Positions 7,774-17,161 are shown, counted from the stretch's first letter. The stretch: 21,792 nucleotides of DNA from JACDQM01 sp044373315 (GCF_044373315.1 NZ_JBILQK010000067.1:1-21792); one strand, 5' to 3'. Numbers and translations are program-made. The notes: generated from the letters alone by a model not told the origin.

Positions 7774-8625
7774 GTGTCCGACCGCCTTGCCGTGCTGCCG
7801 CAATACCTCCTGCCCAAGCAGGCGCTGACCCGGCTGGCCGGCCTGTTTGCCTCGGCGAGGCTCGGCGGCCTGACCACGGCAGCGATCCGCCGCTTCATCG
7901 CGCGCTACGAGGTCAATATGGCCGAGGCGGCCAATCCCGACCCGGCCGCCTACGCCAGCTTCAACGAATTCTTCACCCGTGCGCTGAAACCCGGCGCACG
8001 GCCGCTGGCGCCGGCGCGACTGGTCTGCCCGGTCGATGGCGCGATCAGCCAGTTCGGCAGCATCGCCCACGACGAGATCTTCCAGGCCAAGGGCCACCAG
8101 TTCAGCACCACCGCCCTGGTGGGCGGCGATGCGCAGCTGGCCGCGCAGTTCCAGGACGGCCATTTCGCCACGCTCTACCTCAGCCCGCGCGACTACCACC
8201 GCATCCACATGCCCTGCGCTGGCCGGCTCACTCGCATGATCCATGTGCCGGGCGAGTTGTTCTCGGTCAACCCGACCACCGCGCGCGGCGTGCCGGGCCT
8301 GTTCGCCCGCAACGAGCGCGTGGTCTGCGTGTTCGAGGGCGACGGGCAAAGCGTGCAGGGCAGCTTCGTGCTGGTCCTGGTGGGCGCCACCATCGTTGGC
8401 TCGATGGCCACCACCTGGCATGGCGTGGTCAACCCGCCGCGCCCCGGCCACCTGCGGGACTGGTCCTACGAGAACCAGGACATCCGCTTCAGCCAGGGCG
8501 ATGAGATGGGCCGATTCCTGCTCGGCTCCACCGTCGTGATGCTGTTCCCGCGCAGCGGCATGGGTTTCAACCCGGCCTGGCGGCCAGGCGGTGCGATCCG
8601 CCTGGGCGAGGCGATGGTGGCTTAA
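7774..8625 (+). CDS. psd: Phosphatidylserine decarboxylase proenzyme
   Basis: Decarboxylates phosphatidylserine to phosphatidylethanolamine at the inner membrane, using a pyruvoyl group made by self-cleavage. 283 residues from GTG 7774, where the start LPQYLLPKQALTRLAG matches the E. coli Psd N-terminus; upstream in-frame codons back to 7651 run through the promoter and are not conserved. Landmarks: FNEFFTRALKPGARP (about 66-80), CPVDGAISQ, KGHQFSTTALVGG, YLSPRDYHRIHMP, and the self-cleavage motif LGST at 250-253, in which Ser252 becomes the pyruvoyl of the alpha chain. A GAGAG ribosome site lies about 10 bases upstream. The gene converges on ribH2: one TTAA supplies the stop codons of both genes. 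Confidence 0.95.
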   Translation: MSDRLAVLPQYLLPKQALTRLAGLFASARLGGLTTAAIRRFIARYEVNMAEAANPDPAAYASFNEFFTRALKPGARPLAPARLVCPVDGAISQFGSIAHDEIFQAKGHQFSTTALVGGDAQLAAQFQDGHFATLYLSPRDYHRIHMPCAGRLTRMIHVPGELFSVNPTTARGVPGLFARNERVVCVFEGDGQSVQGSFVLVLVGATIVGSMATTWHGVVNPPRPGHLRDWSYENQDIRFSQGDEMGRFLLGSTVVMLFPRSGMGFNPAWRPGGAIRLGEAMVA

Positions 8626-9131
8626 GCCAGCAGCTGACGCCGCACAGCCAGCGTCTGCAGGCAGGCATCCGCCAGTTCCTGCCCCTTGGTGAGGAAGTGG
8701 GCGCTGAAGTAGCGCCGATGTTCCTCATGCTCATGGAAGTGATGCGGCGTCAGCACCGCCGAGAACACCGGCACGCCGCTGTCGAGCTGCACCCGCATCA
8801 GGCCGTCGATCACCGCTGTGGCGACGAAGTCGTGGCGGTAGATGCCGCCGTCGACCACCAGCGCGCAGGCCAGGATGGCGTCATAACGGCCGCTGCGCGC
8901 CAGGCTTTGCGCCTGCAAGGGGATCTCGAAGGCGCCGGGCAGTTCGAACTCGTCGATCGCGCCGGGCGCGACGCCGCGAGAGCGCAGCCGCTCCTTGGCC
9001 GCCAGGCAGGCCTGGCCGACGATATCGCGATGCCAGCAGGCGCTGACGATAGCGATCCGCGGCGCTGGGTCAAGACCGGCAAGCGCTGAAGCAGAAGAAG
9101 TAGTAATAGCAGTAAGACCAGACTGATTCAT
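8622..9131 (-). CDS. ribH2: 6,7-dimethyl-8-ribityllumazine synthase, type II (RibH2)
   Basis: Condenses 5-amino-6-ribitylaminouracil with 3,4-dihydroxybutanone phosphate, the penultimate step of riboflavin synthesis. 169 residues. The sequence follows the Brucella-type RibH2 group rather than the common icosahedral RibH: ACWHRDIV with Trp33 in the substrate pocket, ELPGAFEIPL, GGIYRHDFVATAV with catalytic His100, VLTPHHFH and the long HEEHRRYFSAHF helix. Known members form decamers. ATG 9131 is chosen because GAGG lies five bases before it; the in-frame ATG at 9191 falls inside the leader. No other riboflavin gene is in the window, so this is a stand-alone gene, presumably besides a housekeeping ribH elsewhere. 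Expression is expected to fall when FMN is plentiful, through the riboswitch upstream. Confidence 0.93.
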   Translation of the reverse strand: MNQSGLTAITTSSASALAGLDPAPRIAIVSACWHRDIVGQACLAAKERLRSRGVAPGAIDEFELPGAFEIPLQAQSLARSGRYDAILACALVVDGGIYRHDFVATAVIDGLMRVQLDSGVPVFSAVLTPHHFHEHEEHRRYFSAHFLTKGQELADACLQTLAVRRQLLA

Positions 9132-9136
9132 GTGAA

Positions 9137-9147
9137 CCTCATCGAGG
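9137..9147 (-). promoter_or_regulatory. Small hairpin masking the ribH2 ribosome site
   Basis: CCTC-GAT-GAGG pairs the Shine-Dalgarno GAGG of ribH2 with an immediately upstream CCTC. It fits a translational off-switch for the FMN riboswitch, since no U-rich terminator is seen in the leader. Four base pairs is short, and the regulatory role is inferred. Confidence 0.4.
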
Positions 9148-9244
9148 ATGGTTGGACATAAATCAGGGCAAGCACGCAAATGCGCGGCCATGCCGCAGCT
9201 GCACCCACGCGAGCAGGCACAGCCGCAGCCTTGGCCGCGAACTC

Positions 9245-9414
9245 GCGTTCTCTTTCATCCGGACTGTGACCGTCGGCCCTGGCATCGCACCAGGTCTGCT
9301 GACTCCGTCGCGGCACGCAGGCCGCCACGGACGCTCGCGGGCTCTCCAGCGCTGCGTCGGGCGACGCAGGCCGGAATACCGCCGGTGGGGACTTCCACCC
9401 CGCCCTGAGAACGC
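9245..9414 (-). promoter_or_regulatory. FMN riboswitch (RFN element)
   Basis: The leader of ribH2 carries the conserved RFN blocks in order: CAGGGCGGGGTG and AGTCCCCACCGGCGGTA at the 5' side, AGCCCGCGAGCG in the middle, AGCAGACCTGGTGCGA then CCAGGGCCGACGGTCACAGT, and CCGGATGAAAGAGAA at the 3' side. The closing helix P1 is perfect: GCGTTCTC (minus strand, 9414-9407) pairs with GAGAACGC (9252-9245). A variable stem carries the CTGCGTCGC/GCGACGCAG-type pairing. It binds FMN and lies about 113 bases before the ribH2 start. With no terminator in between, control is probably at translation initiation. This is a very secure call. Confidence 0.97.
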
Positions 9415-9442
9415 TGCCGAGCCTTGCGACCCGGCAGGCGGG

Positions 9443-9448
9443 AGTCTA
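9443..9448 (-). promoter_or_regulatory. Possible -10 element of the ribH2 riboswitch transcript
   Basis: TAGACT on the minus strand lies about 29 bases before riboswitch helix P1, so the transcript would begin near 9436, a suitable place. It matches the consensus at four of six positions and lacks a clear -35, and it lies between the EAL gene's stop codon and the riboswitch. Read-through from the EAL gene is the alternative source. Confidence 0.3.
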
Positions 9449-9456
9449 GGGCCTGT

Positions 9457-11733
9457 TTAGCGGCGCGCCGCCAGCAGTTCGGCAGCCGCGGCCGCGCTCA
9501 TCGGCCGCCCCAGATGGAAACCTTGCAGCTGGGTGCAACCCAGCGCTTCGGCGGCCTGCGCCTGCTCTTCGGTCTCGACGCCCTCGGCGATGACCTCCAG
9601 CCCGAGCGAATGCCCCAGCGCGCAGGTCGCGCGCACGACAGCGCTGGCATCGGCCTGCGGCAAGGGAGCGATCATGCTGCGGTCCAGCTTCATCGCGTGG
9701 ATCGGCAGCTGGCGCAGCATGGTCAGCGAGGACTGGCCGGTGCCGAAGTCGTCCAGCGCGCACAACACGCCGGCATCGCGTAGCTGCAGCAGTTGCGGCA
9801 GCACCTGCTCGACATGGCCGATGGCGGCGGTCTCGGTGATCTCGATCTGCAGACTGCCATGCGGCAACCGCAGCTCGTCCAGCGCCTGCAGCAGGCGTGG
9901 CACGAACTTCCGATCATCGAACTGCAGCGGCGACACATTGACCGCCACCGGCGGCACCACGCCGAAGCGGTCCAGCCACTCGCGCAACTGGGCCGTCGCC
10001 AGCGCGAGGATCAACTCACCCAGCGCCTTGATCTGCCCGGTGCGCTCGGCTGCCGGGATGAACTCCGCCGGGCTGATCGCGCCAACACCGCTGCGCTGCC
10101 AGCGCACCAGCGCCTCGAAGCCCAGCAGCATGCGCGTGCCCGCCGCGAACTTGGGCTGGTAAAGCAGCTCGAACTCGCCGGCCTCCATCGCGCGCGCCAG
10201 CGCCTGCTCGGCATCCAGCCGGGACTGTGCCGCGGCGTTCATCGAGGCGTCGAAGAAGGCATAGGCCGCGCCGGGCAGGCCCTTGGCGCGGTGCACGGCC
10301 GAATCGGCCGCACGCAGCAGGCCGGGGCCGTCGTTCGCATCACGGGGGAATAGCGCCACGCCGATCGACAGGTGCACGAACAGCTCGGTGCCGTCCACTT
10401 CGAAGGGCCGCTGCAGCAAGGCCAGCAGCTGCTCGATGAAGGCGCGCGCATGGCCGCGCTCGCCCGCACCTGGCCCCTCGACCAGCATCACGAACTGGTC
10501 CTCGCCCAGCCGGGCCAGCGTCGCACTGACCGGCAGCTCGGTCTTGAGCCGCGCGGCCACAGCCTGCAGCAGCGCATCGCCGACCGCATGACCCAGCGTC
10601 TCGTTGACCAGCTGAAAGCGGTCGATGTCAGCGGAGACCAGCGCGAACGGCGGTGCTCCCAGCCGCGTCAGATGCTTGAGCCGTTCCTGCGTGAAGTTGC
10701 GATTCGGCAGGTCGGTCAGTTCGTCATGCAGGGCCATGCGCCGCAGCGCCTCCACCGCGGCATGGCGCTCCGTCACGTCGACCAGCGCCAACAGCTCGGC
10801 CGGGGCACCGTCCCACTCGATCTGGCTGGACAGGCCATGCAGATGCAAGGTGCGGCCATCGCGCGCCAGCCGCAGGTCTTCCCACTCGATGCGCGCTTCG
10901 GGGTCGCGCAAGACCTCGGCATGGCGACGCAAGGACTCAGCGCGCCGCTGCGGCGCCACCAGCAGCTCCAGCAAGTCGGCGCGCAAGGCGCTCTCCAGAT
11001 CGGTGGCCCCGAACATCGCCAGTGCCGCCGGATTGGCGTAGAGCAGCTTGTGATGGCGCAGCACGGCCAGGCCCTGCAAGGAGTGCTCGGCCAGACGGCT
11101 GAAGCGCTCGGCTTGCAGCTGCGCCTCGCGATGCGCCCGGCCGACCGACAGCAGCATCAGCGCCAGGCAAAGCGCCGTCTGCACAATCGCGCCCAGGCTG
11201 TAGGTGACGGACGAGCGGCCCAGGGGGTCCAGCAAGGGCCCGCTGATATGCACCAGCGCCGAGGCGACAAAGCAGGCACTGACCCAGCGCTGCTGTCCGC
11301 TGCTGTGGCGCCACAGCAGCGAGGCGCTAAGCAGCGCGCCCAGGCCCAGCACCGCAGCACCGAAAACCACCGCGCTTTGCATGCGCCAGGTGCCCAGAAC
11401 AGCCAGCACGCACATCAGCAGCAACAGCAGCGGCACCGCTTGCGCGAGACGCAGGCGCCGGCCGCAAAAGTTCATCGCGCCGGCCAGCTGCAGCAGCTGC
11501 GAGCTCATCAGCGCCCCCGACGCCAGCAGCGCTTGCGCGGCACGCGCTGGCGAACTGTCGTCGAAGGCATCCTGCAGCACCGGCCCGCCGCCCAGCCCCA
11601 GGCCCAGCAGCACCCAGCTCCAGCCCCACATCCAGACATAGGCGTGCTGACGACGCTCTTGAGCCCACAGCCGCAGCATGGCGGCCCCGAACAAGCCGAG
11701 GATGACAGCATTGACCAACAGCAGCAGGGTCAT
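9457..11733 (-). CDS. 7TM-PAS-GGDEF-EAL protein, probable c-di-GMP phosphodiesterase
   Basis: 758 residues from ATG 11733. About seven hydrophobic helices occupy residues 1-197, followed by a PAS-like region (about 207-322), a GGDEF domain (about 333-495) and an EAL domain (about 505-755). The GGDEF signature is degenerate: RLGEDQF (GEDQF at 410-414), with no RxxD site, so cyclase activity is unlikely. The EAL domain looks active: EAL 540-542, Asn599, EITE 631-634, DDFGTG 661-666, Lys682, EGVE 717-720 and QGFHLGRP. Expected role: hydrolysis of c-di-GMP to pGpG at the inner membrane, tuned by the membrane and PAS inputs. ATG 11763 is an alternative start; a longer frame back to 11925 overlaps trpS and is not credible. 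Neither start has a good ribosome site. Confidence 0.9.
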   Translation of the reverse strand: MTLLLLVNAVILGLFGAAMLRLWAQERRQHAYVWMWGWSWVLLGLGLGGGPVLQDAFDDSSPARAAQALLASGALMSSQLLQLAGAMNFCGRRLRLAQAVPLLLLLMCVLAVLGTWRMQSAVVFGAAVLGLGALLSASLLWRHSSGQQRWVSACFVASALVHISGPLLDPLGRSSVTYSLGAIVQTALCLALMLLSVGRAHREAQLQAERFSRLAEHSLQGLAVLRHHKLLYANPAALAMFGATDLESALRADLLELLVAPQRRAESLRRHAEVLRDPEARIEWEDLRLARDGRTLHLHGLSSQIEWDGAPAELLALVDVTERHAAVEALRRMALHDELTDLPNRNFTQERLKHLTRLGAPPFALVSADIDRFQLVNETLGHAVGDALLQAVAARLKTELPVSATLARLGEDQFVMLVEGPGAGERGHARAFIEQLLALLQRPFEVDGTELFVHLSIGVALFPRDANDGPGLLRAADSAVHRAKGLPGAAYAFFDASMNAAAQSRLDAEQALARAMEAGEFELLYQPKFAAGTRMLLGFEALVRWQRSGVGAISPAEFIPAAERTGQIKALGELILALATAQLREWLDRFGVVPPVAVNVSPLQFDDRKFVPRLLQALDELRLPHGSLQIEITETAAIGHVEQVLPQLLQLRDAGVLCALDDFGTGQSSLTMLRQLPIHAMKLDRSMIAPLPQADASAVVRATCALGHSLGLEVIAEGVETEEQAQAAEALGCTQLQGFHLGRPMSAAAAAELLAARR

Positions 11734-11869
11734 GGGCGCAGGACGAGCCAAGCGAATCTGCATGCTAGCCGATGCTGGGGCCTGAGCTGCGACCGGCCTG
11801 GGCGAGAATCGGGGACAGGCAGGCCGAGGTCTTGCGGGACCCGGCCTCGAACTCATTTCGGCACAGACC

Positions 11870-13180
11870 ATGACCCAGCGCGTTCTCACCGGCATCACCA
11901 CCACCGGCACCCTGCACCTCGGCAACTATGTCGGCGCACTTCGCCCGGCCATCATTGCCAGCCAGGCCCCTGAGGTGGAGAGCTTCTTCTTCATGGCCGA
12001 CTACCACGCGCTGATCAAGTGCGACGAACCGGACCGCATCGAGGCCTCGCGCCTGCAGATCGCCGCCACCTGGATCGCGGCCGGCCTGGATACCGATCGC
12101 GCGGTGTTCTACCGCCAGAGCGACATCCCCGAGATCCCCGAACTGACCTGGCTGCTGACCTGCGTCACCAGCAAGGGGCAGATGAATCGCGCCCATGCCT
12201 ACAAGGGTGCGGTGGACGCCAACCTCGCCGCCGGCGAGGACCCCGACGCCGGCATCACCATGGGGCTGTACAGCTACCCCATCCTGATGGCGGCCGACAT
12301 CCTGATGTTCAACGCCCACCGCGTGCCGGTCGGCAAGGACCAGGTGCAGCACATCGAGATGGCGCGCGACGTGGCGCAGCGCTTCAACCATCTGTTCGGG
12401 CGTGGCAAGGATTTCTTCGTACTGCCCGAGGCCGAGGTCGAAGCCGAGATGGAGCTGCTGCCCGGCCTGGACGGCCGCAAGATGAGCAAGAGCTATGACA
12501 ACGTGATCCCGCTTTTCGAGGGCGGCGCGAAGGCGCTGCGCGAGGCGATTGCACGCATCGTCACCGACAGCAGGCTGCCCGGCGAGCCCAAGGACCCTGA
12601 CAGCTCGCACCTGGTCAGCATCTTCGATGCCTTCGCCACGCCCGAGCAGCGCGCCGCCTTCCGCGCAGAGCTGCGCGCCGGCCTGGCCTGGGGCGAGGCC
12701 AAGCAGCGCCTGTTTGATCAGATCGACGGCCAGATCGGCCCGATGCGTGCGCGCTATGAAGAGCTGATGGCCCACCCCGAGCGTATCGAAGAGATACTGC
12801 AGCGCGGCGCGGCCAAGGCACGCGCCATCGCTGCGCCGCTGCTGGCCGAGCTGCGCCACGCAGTGGGCCTGCGCCCCTTCAAGGCCTTGCAGGCCAAAGC
12901 CACGCCGGTGGCCAAGGCGAAGTCCGCGCTGCCGCTGTTCAAGCAGTACCGCGAGGCCGACGGCAAGTTCTACTTCAAGCTCACCGCTGCCGACGGCAGC
13001 CTGCTGCTGCAGAGCCTGGCTTTCGAGCAGGGCCGCGAAGCCGGCCAATGGGTGGCGCGGCTGAAGCAGGACGGCGCCGCCGCTTTGGCCGAGGCGCCGG
13101 TGCAGCGTGCACCTGGCGTGGAGGAAGCAGCGCTCGCGGCTGCACTGGCCGCATTGCAGAGCGCAGCGACGGAGGGCTGA
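11870..13180 (+). CDS. trpS: Tryptophanyl-tRNA synthetase
   Basis: Charges tRNA-Trp; class I synthetase. 436 residues. The HIGH-type motif is TLHLGNY (14-20) and the KMSKS motif is present exactly (204-208, followed by YDN). Other family segments: FMADYHAL, TCVTSKGQMNRAHAYKG, GLYSYPILMAADIL, VPVGKDQVQH. The catalytic and anticodon parts end near residue 330, the usual size; about 100 residues follow. These include a segment, DGKFYFKLTAADGSLLLQS, that resembles a DUF1508/YegP-like beta unit, then an Ala-rich helix. I recall similar tails in Burkholderiales TrpS, so this may be a lineage feature. No strong Shine-Dalgarno precedes the ATG. A possible -10 (GAGAAT, 11804-11809) lies about 60 bases upstream. 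Divergent from the EAL gene. Confidence 0.96.
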   Translation: MTQRVLTGITTTGTLHLGNYVGALRPAIIASQAPEVESFFFMADYHALIKCDEPDRIEASRLQIAATWIAAGLDTDRAVFYRQSDIPEIPELTWLLTCVTSKGQMNRAHAYKGAVDANLAAGEDPDAGITMGLYSYPILMAADILMFNAHRVPVGKDQVQHIEMARDVAQRFNHLFGRGKDFFVLPEAEVEAEMELLPGLDGRKMSKSYDNVIPLFEGGAKALREAIARIVTDSRLPGEPKDPDSSHLVSIFDAFATPEQRAAFRAELRAGLAWGEAKQRLFDQIDGQIGPMRARYEELMAHPERIEEILQRGAAKARAIAAPLLAELRHAVGLRPFKALQAKATPVAKAKSALPLFKQYREADGKFYFKLTAADGSLLLQSLAFEQGREAGQWVARLKQDGAAALAEAPVQRAPGVEEAALAAALAALQSAATEG

Positions 13181-13241
13181 GGGTCGCCGGGCCGGCGTTG
13201 GGGACCTGGCTCTAATCCCGCGCTGACCCGCACAAACCCGC

Positions 13242-13269
13242 TTGGCACCCAGGGTCATGTGGCGATAGC
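13242..13269 (+). promoter_or_regulatory. Possible promoter of the acyl-CoA synthetase operon
   Basis: TTGGCA (five of six matches to the -35) and GATAGC (three of six) are separated by 16 bases, about 47 bases before the ATG at 13316. The -10 is weak. Confidence 0.35.
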
Positions 13270-13291
13270 CTGAAAGGGAGCGATCGCTATC
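13264..13291. repeat. Inverted repeat before the acyl-CoA synthetase gene
   Basis: GATAGC (13264-13269) and GCTATC (13286-13291) are inverted copies 16 bases apart, and a CGATCG palindrome adjoins the right arm. The left arm coincides with the possible -10, so it could be an operator. Six-base arms can arise by chance. Confidence 0.3.
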
Positions 13292-13315
13292 AAGAACAAG
13301 CAAGGAGACTGCACC

Positions 13316-15003
<1,688 letters not shown>

Positions 15004-15004
<1 letters not shown>

Positions 15005-15414
15005 TGGGCGCGCGGCGCGGCCTGTTGCGTGCTTGGGCGCTCGCGCTCAAGACCGATGTGCTGGCAGTCTACTTTGCCGCCCGCGACCCTCTCGCCCCCT
15101 GGCGCTGGCGCCTGCTGGCGCTGGCGGTGGCGGCCTATGCGCTCAGCCCCGTCGACCTGATCCCGGATTTCATCCCGCTGCTCGGCTATCTGGACGACCT
15201 GCTGCTGGTGCCGCTAGGCCTGTGGCTGGTGATCCGCCTGATGCCACCGGCGGTGATGGCGCGCGCGCGCCAGCGCGCCGCGCAGCTGCTGCAAAAACCC
15301 AAGAGCTGGGCCGCCGGCGCCGCCGTCGTGCTGGTGTGGCTGCTGGTGGCCGCCGTGCTGGCCCTGTGGCTGTGGCCGCTGATCCAGGACACCAGGGAGA
15401 TCTCCCAACCATGA
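15004..15414 (+). CDS. DUF1232 (YkvA-like) small membrane protein
   Basis: 136-residue protein of the DUF1232 family, function unknown. The family core is seen as AAYALSPVDLIPDFIPLLGYLDDLLLVP at about residues 40-66: a Pro/Asp-rich turn between hydrophobic segments. An additional hydrophobic helix near the C-terminus (about 105-128) suggests membrane anchoring. The ATG at 15004 overlaps the synthetase stop (TGATG) with GGGG upstream; the earlier in-frame ATG at 14965 lies inside the synthetase gene and is not needed. The stop overlaps the next start (ATGA at 15411-15414). Coupled translation with the fatty-acid ligase suggests a membrane-related role, but this is inference. Confidence 0.85.
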
Positions 15415-16850
15415 TTCGCAACAACACAAGGGCGCGCCGGACTTTGCTGCGCCTGCTGGGCGCCTGCTGCCTGTGCCTGGCTGCCGGCAGCGCCGTGCAG
15501 GCCCAGCCCACCAGCTTCAGCGCGGCCGACCTGCTGGCTGCCGAGCGCCTGCGCGAAGCGGGCCTGGCCAGCGGCTTGGCCTACGAGCTGGTGGACAGCC
15601 TGGTCACCGAGGTGGGCGCACGCCCGGCCGGCTCGCTGAACGACCAGCGCGCGGTGGACTGGGCGCTGGACCGGCTGCGCCACCTGGGCTTCTCGAACGT
15701 GCGCGCCGAGCCCGTGCCGCTGCGCGCCTGGAAGCGCGGCGAGGCGCATGCCCACATCACCGCGCCCTATCCGCATCCGCTGGTGATGACGGCACTGGGC
15801 AATAGCGTGGCCACACCCAAGGAGGGCCTGCATGCCGAGATTGCCTACTACCCGGATCTGGAGACGCTGAAGGCTGACGTCAGCGATCGCGCCAATGGCC
15901 GCATTGTCTTCATCGACCAGAAGACCGAGCGCAGCCGCGACGCCCGCGGCTATGGCCGCGCGGTGGCGGCGCGCATCCAGGGCACGGCCGAAGCGGCCCG
16001 GCGCGGCGCCATCGCGGTGGCGATCCGCTCCATCGGCACCGACCGTGATCGCCTGGCCCACACCGGCAGCACGCGCTATGCCGAAGGCCTCAGCAAGATT
16101 CCGGCGCTGGCCGTCTCGGTGCCGGATGCCGATCTGATCGGCCGGCTGACCCGCTACGGCCAGCCGATCAAGATGCACCTGGCGCTGCAGGCCGAAGGCG
16201 GCATTGCCGCGGTTTCGCACAATGTGATTGCTGAGATCCCCGGCAGCGAGCTGCCGAATGAGGTGGTGCTGATCGGCGCCCACCTGGACAGCTGGGATCT
16301 GGGCCCCGGGGCGCTGGACGATGGCGCCGGCGTGGGCATCGTCACCGCTGCCGCAAGGCTGATGCTGGAGGCCGGCCTGAAGCCGCGCCGCACCGTGCGC
16401 GTGGTGCTGTTCGCCAATGAAGAGAACGGCTTCGACGGCGCCATCGCCTATGCCGACAAGTACAAAGGCCAGGTGCACCAGTTCGTCGGCGAAAGCGATC
16501 TAGGCGCCGGCCTGGTCTACCGCTTCCAGAGCCGCGTGCGACCCGAGGCCCTGCCCCTGATCCAGCAGATCGCACAGCCGCTGGCGCCGCTGGGCATCGC
16601 CCTGGGCAGCAACGAAGGCTCGCCCGGGCCCGATGCCGGCGTGCTGATGCGCCGCAATGCCTGGCCGGCGCTGGAGCTCAGCCAGGACGGCAGCGACTAT
16701 TTCGACTGGCACCACACACCCAACGACACGCTGGACAAGATCGACCCGGCCAAGCTGCGCCAGAACGTCGCCGCCTGGGCGGTGATGAGCTGGCTGGCGG
16801 CACAAAGCCCGGTGGCCTTCGGGCCGATGCCGACGGCGGCCAAGCCCTGA
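15411..16850 (+). CDS. Secreted M28-family zinc metallopeptidase
   Basis: Predicted periplasmic or secreted aminopeptidase/carboxypeptidase of family M28, similar in layout to carboxypeptidase Q (PGCP). 479 residues. The signal sequence is at 1-32, with RARRTLLRLLG (a possible twin-arginine signal, though Sec is not excluded) and cleavage near AVQAQ. A PA-type insert lies at about 110-260. Two-zinc ligands visible in order: His291 and Asp303 (AHLDSWDLGPGALDDGAG), Glu337/Glu338 (NEENG: catalytic base and ligand), Asp363 (ESDLGAG) and His434/435 (HHTPNDTLD). All catalytic positions are intact. The ATG overlaps the DUF1232 stop (ATGA) and is preceded by AGGGAGA. The natural peptide substrate is unknown. 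Confidence 0.92.
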   Translation: MIRNNTRARRTLLRLLGACCLCLAAGSAVQAQPTSFSAADLLAAERLREAGLASGLAYELVDSLVTEVGARPAGSLNDQRAVDWALDRLRHLGFSNVRAEPVPLRAWKRGEAHAHITAPYPHPLVMTALGNSVATPKEGLHAEIAYYPDLETLKADVSDRANGRIVFIDQKTERSRDARGYGRAVAARIQGTAEAARRGAIAVAIRSIGTDRDRLAHTGSTRYAEGLSKIPALAVSVPDADLIGRLTRYGQPIKMHLALQAEGGIAAVSHNVIAEIPGSELPNEVVLIGAHLDSWDLGPGALDDGAGVGIVTAAARLMLEAGLKPRRTVRVVLFANEENGFDGAIAYADKYKGQVHQFVGESDLGAGLVYRFQSRVRPEALPLIQQIAQPLAPLGIALGSNEGSPGPDAGVLMRRNAWPALELSQDGSDYFDWHHTPNDTLDKIDPAKLRQNVAAWAVMSWLAAQSPVAFGPMPTAAKP

Positions 16851-16858
16851 GGTCATCG

Positions 16859-16951
16859 GTGCGCGACACCGGCCTCGACACCTTGCGCCAGGCCTACGAC
16901 AGCCTCCAGCTCGCCTTCTGGTTTGAAGGCCGCAGCCCCGCCGTCTCGGAG
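16859..16951 (+). pseudogene. Relic of a GNAT acetyltransferase N-terminus
   Basis: Read from GTG 16859 this frame gives a peptide containing AYDSLQLAFWFEGRSPAVSE. It lines up without gaps with AYAAAQLQAWFEGRSPAIYE in the GNAT at 19595. Over 26 residues I count 13 identities, mostly in the WFEGRSPA core. After 16951 the similarity ends, and the frame stops at 17018-17020 with no acetyl-CoA-binding motif. It is therefore a fragment, not a working gene. It may be a remnant of an acetyltransferase lost by deletion or a decayed partial duplicate of the copy 2.7 kb downstream. Confidence 0.6.
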
Positions 16952-17129
16952 GGGCCGCATTGTCGGCCAGCCCGGTTGCACGCCAGCAAGGTATCGCCAA
17001 AAAGGCCGCGAGCGGAGTGAGGGACTGGGTGGCGTCGCCGGCCGCCACAGCTTTGTTCCATGCCGCTGAAAGCTAATGCAGCCGCGCACCGCACCGAACT
17101 GGCGTTCCGCGATCCAACCCTTGAAGCGT
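16952..17129. other. Non-coding stretch between the peptidase and P450 genes
   Basis: No gene is recognised on either strand. The part 16965-17060 reads open on the minus strand as a Pro/Arg/Trp-rich peptide (PPSPSLRSRPFWRYLAG), which looks like translated repeat DNA rather than a protein. I suspect an interspersed repeat, but it has no second copy in this window. Confidence 0.4.
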
Positions 17130-17147
17130 GCCTGCAGTCGTGCAGGC
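17130..17147 (-). terminator. Hairpin after the P450 gene
   Basis: GCCTGCA-GTCG-TGCAGGC is a perfect 7-bp stem with a four-base loop, 15 bases past the P450 stop codon. There is no U-run after it, so it may stabilise the mRNA end or act in factor-dependent termination rather than as a classic intrinsic terminator. Confidence 0.4.
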
Positions 17148-17161
17148 CGCTCCGCTCGGGC

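Noticed and set aside
9148..9460. Small open frames within the ribH2 leader
   Set aside because: They lie across the FMN riboswitch, whose RNA structure explains the sequence.
11734..11925. Longer start for the EAL protein
   Set aside because: It would overlap the trpS start and adds Arg/Pro-rich sequence without any domain.
13185..13197. CGCCGG-G-CCGGCG palindrome after trpS as a terminator
   Set aside because: The loop is one base and no T-run follows; probably chance in G+C-rich DNA.
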